Below are positions 63,415 to 64,000 of a DNA stretch of 64,000 nucleotides, in pieces. How positions within the stretch are numbered: position 1 is the first letter of the stretch; every line of letters begins with the position of its first letter. Origin of the DNA: Lentiprolixibacter aurantiacus (GTDB taxonomy: Bacteria; Bacteroidota; Bacteroidia; Flavobacteriales; Flavobacteriaceae); assembly GCF_026241225.1 (NCBI RefSeq), contig NZ_JAPFQP010000001.1:1364001-1428000 (forward strand). Direction: 5' to 3'. The position numbers and the translations under genes are program-made. Below the pieces are notes generated by a model. It saw nothing but the letters and a program-made list of their open reading frames with translations, made no database searches and was not told the origin of the DNA.

Positions 63415-63781
63415 AGTGCTCTGCTGCTTGCAGGGGGTAACGACAACAAAATTCCTTTACCGCCACTGGCTAAATTAAACAAATCTGAATCCATGTTCCC
63501 GGATTTAACATTAGTTTAAATCTCCTGTTCAAGCTGGATTACTGAACGGTTAGCAGAGGTTAAGTTTTGAGGATGGGGAATAAAAGGTTTAGACTTTATC
63601 AAATGAAGCATTTATCCTTTTACAGGTGCCAAAATAGGAGATTAGGTCAATTTTGCCAAGGATAGCTTTTGAACTTCGTCCAATGCCCGGCTTTTTCTGT
63701 TGTATGCGCGGGAGGGGATTCGTTCATCGATTAAAATTCTTTGACTGCAAGGGCCTGAATCCCCTCAGATAGAAACAACTA
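63415..63781. other. Gene-free stretch between the DUF5103 gene and apaG
   Basis: I see no gene here. It contains a 10-bp perfect inverted repeat at 63712-63766, listed separately. The base composition is ordinary. Confidence 0.55.
63712..63766. repeat. 10-bp inverted repeat downstream of the DUF5103 gene
   Basis: GAGGGGATTC (63712-63721) pairs with GAATCCCCTC (63757-63766) across a 35-nt loop. It may be a terminator without a U run, or the end of a decayed element. Confidence 0.4.
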
Positions 63782-64000
63782 TTAATTGCTTATCTCCCTC
63801 GAGTTGGCAGTTCCGATACCTATGATGCTGTCGTAAAGGTCTCCGAAATTCCTGTAGTAAACGAGTACCGTATAATTGTTTTCCGTGAAGTGAAAATTGC
63901 CGCAAACCAGATTCAGGTTTACGAGTCCGCTGTCTTTTCGGGTTACGAATTTGTAATTATAAAACCCTTGTTTGAGTCTGATTACCGCCTCCATATTCCC
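63782..64000 (-). CDS. DUF5103 domain protein (3' end)
   Basis: The frame is open to the window edge, so only the last 72 residues are seen: VIRLKQGFYNYKFV, NYTVLVYYRNFGDLYDSIIGIG and the C terminus SREISN. The tail matches the C-terminal region of DUF5103 proteins, usually exported and of unknown function. The start lies outside the window. Confidence 0.7.
   Translation of the reverse strand, partial: GNMEAVIRLKQGFYNYKFVTRKDSGLVNLNLVCGNFHFTENNYTVLVYYRNFGDLYDSIIGIGTANSREISN

Noticed and set aside
1-64000. CRISPR arrays, insertion sequences or prophage genes
   Set aside because: No regularly spaced repeats, transposase, integrase, or phage structural genes were seen.

Overview
This window is a chromosomal segment of a Bacteroidota member, almost certainly a marine-type Flavobacteriaceae. 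The support comes from the genes: a division/cell-wall cluster whose FtsZ has a very long acidic linker, a short primary sigma factor, TamL, PorT (type IX secretion), a DUF5103 protein beside ApaG, and an AccD without zinc-ribbon cysteines. Several genes also carry the phylum-specific promoter box TAnnTTTG, and Shine-Dalgarno sites are generally absent. Base composition looks mid-40s % G+C by eye, with AT-richer accessory genes. The genus cannot be set from sequence alone.

Layout. 1-8.5 kb: the 3' part of the dcw cluster, murD(partial)-ftsW-murG-murC-ftsQ-ftsA-ftsZ, followed by a GatB/YqeY gene. A tRNA-Arg(TCG) with its terminator lies at 9.05-9.17 kb. 9.2-29.1 kb is an accessory region. It holds small secreted proteins and lipoproteins, two DUF6090 paralogues, an outer-membrane barrel protein, a phospholipase C/nuclease-like protein, a PQQ sugar dehydrogenase, an aspartyl protease, an amidohydrolase, an Old Yellow Enzyme, peptidases and a sugar porter. 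Dispersed repeats, palindromes and attC-like hairpins lie between these genes, which suggests repeated gain of single-gene units. 29.2-35.3 kb: an amidase, then a polyamine operon on the minus strand (speA-speB-deoxyhypusine synthase-like, plus two small genes) with a long structured 5' leader. 35.3-43 kb: a mechanosensitive channel, a redox/aldehyde cluster, CBS protein, rpe, a TPR lipoprotein and a sugar isomerase-like protein. 43-64 kb: housekeeping genes rpoD, pnp, rpsO, accD, fbaA, tamL, an rRNA methylase, porT, ubiE, trkA-trkH, an aminotransferase, a desaturase, rsmG, pruA, apaG and the end of a DUF5103 gene.

How the genes work together. The first cluster makes lipid II precursors (MurD, MurC, MurG) and builds the division ring (FtsZ, FtsA, FtsQ, FtsW). 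SpeA and SpeB convert arginine through agmatine to putrescine, and the DHS-like enzyme probably makes homospermidine. TrkA and TrkH form a K+ uptake system. FbaA, AccD, PruA, Rpe and UbiE are central metabolism. TamL and PorT belong to outer-membrane biogenesis and type IX secretion.

The most interesting signal is the speA leader at 34934-35207. It has a TAnnTTTG promoter, an unannotated 52-codon ORF with clustered early arginine codons, a three-way-junction-like fold with a GNRA tetraloop on the speA strand, and a weak hairpin followed by a U run. Together these suggest an arginine- or polyamine-responsive attenuator. Second are the attC-like or cassette-like flanks of accessory genes. Third is a 28-codon ORF that overlaps the trkA start by ATGA.
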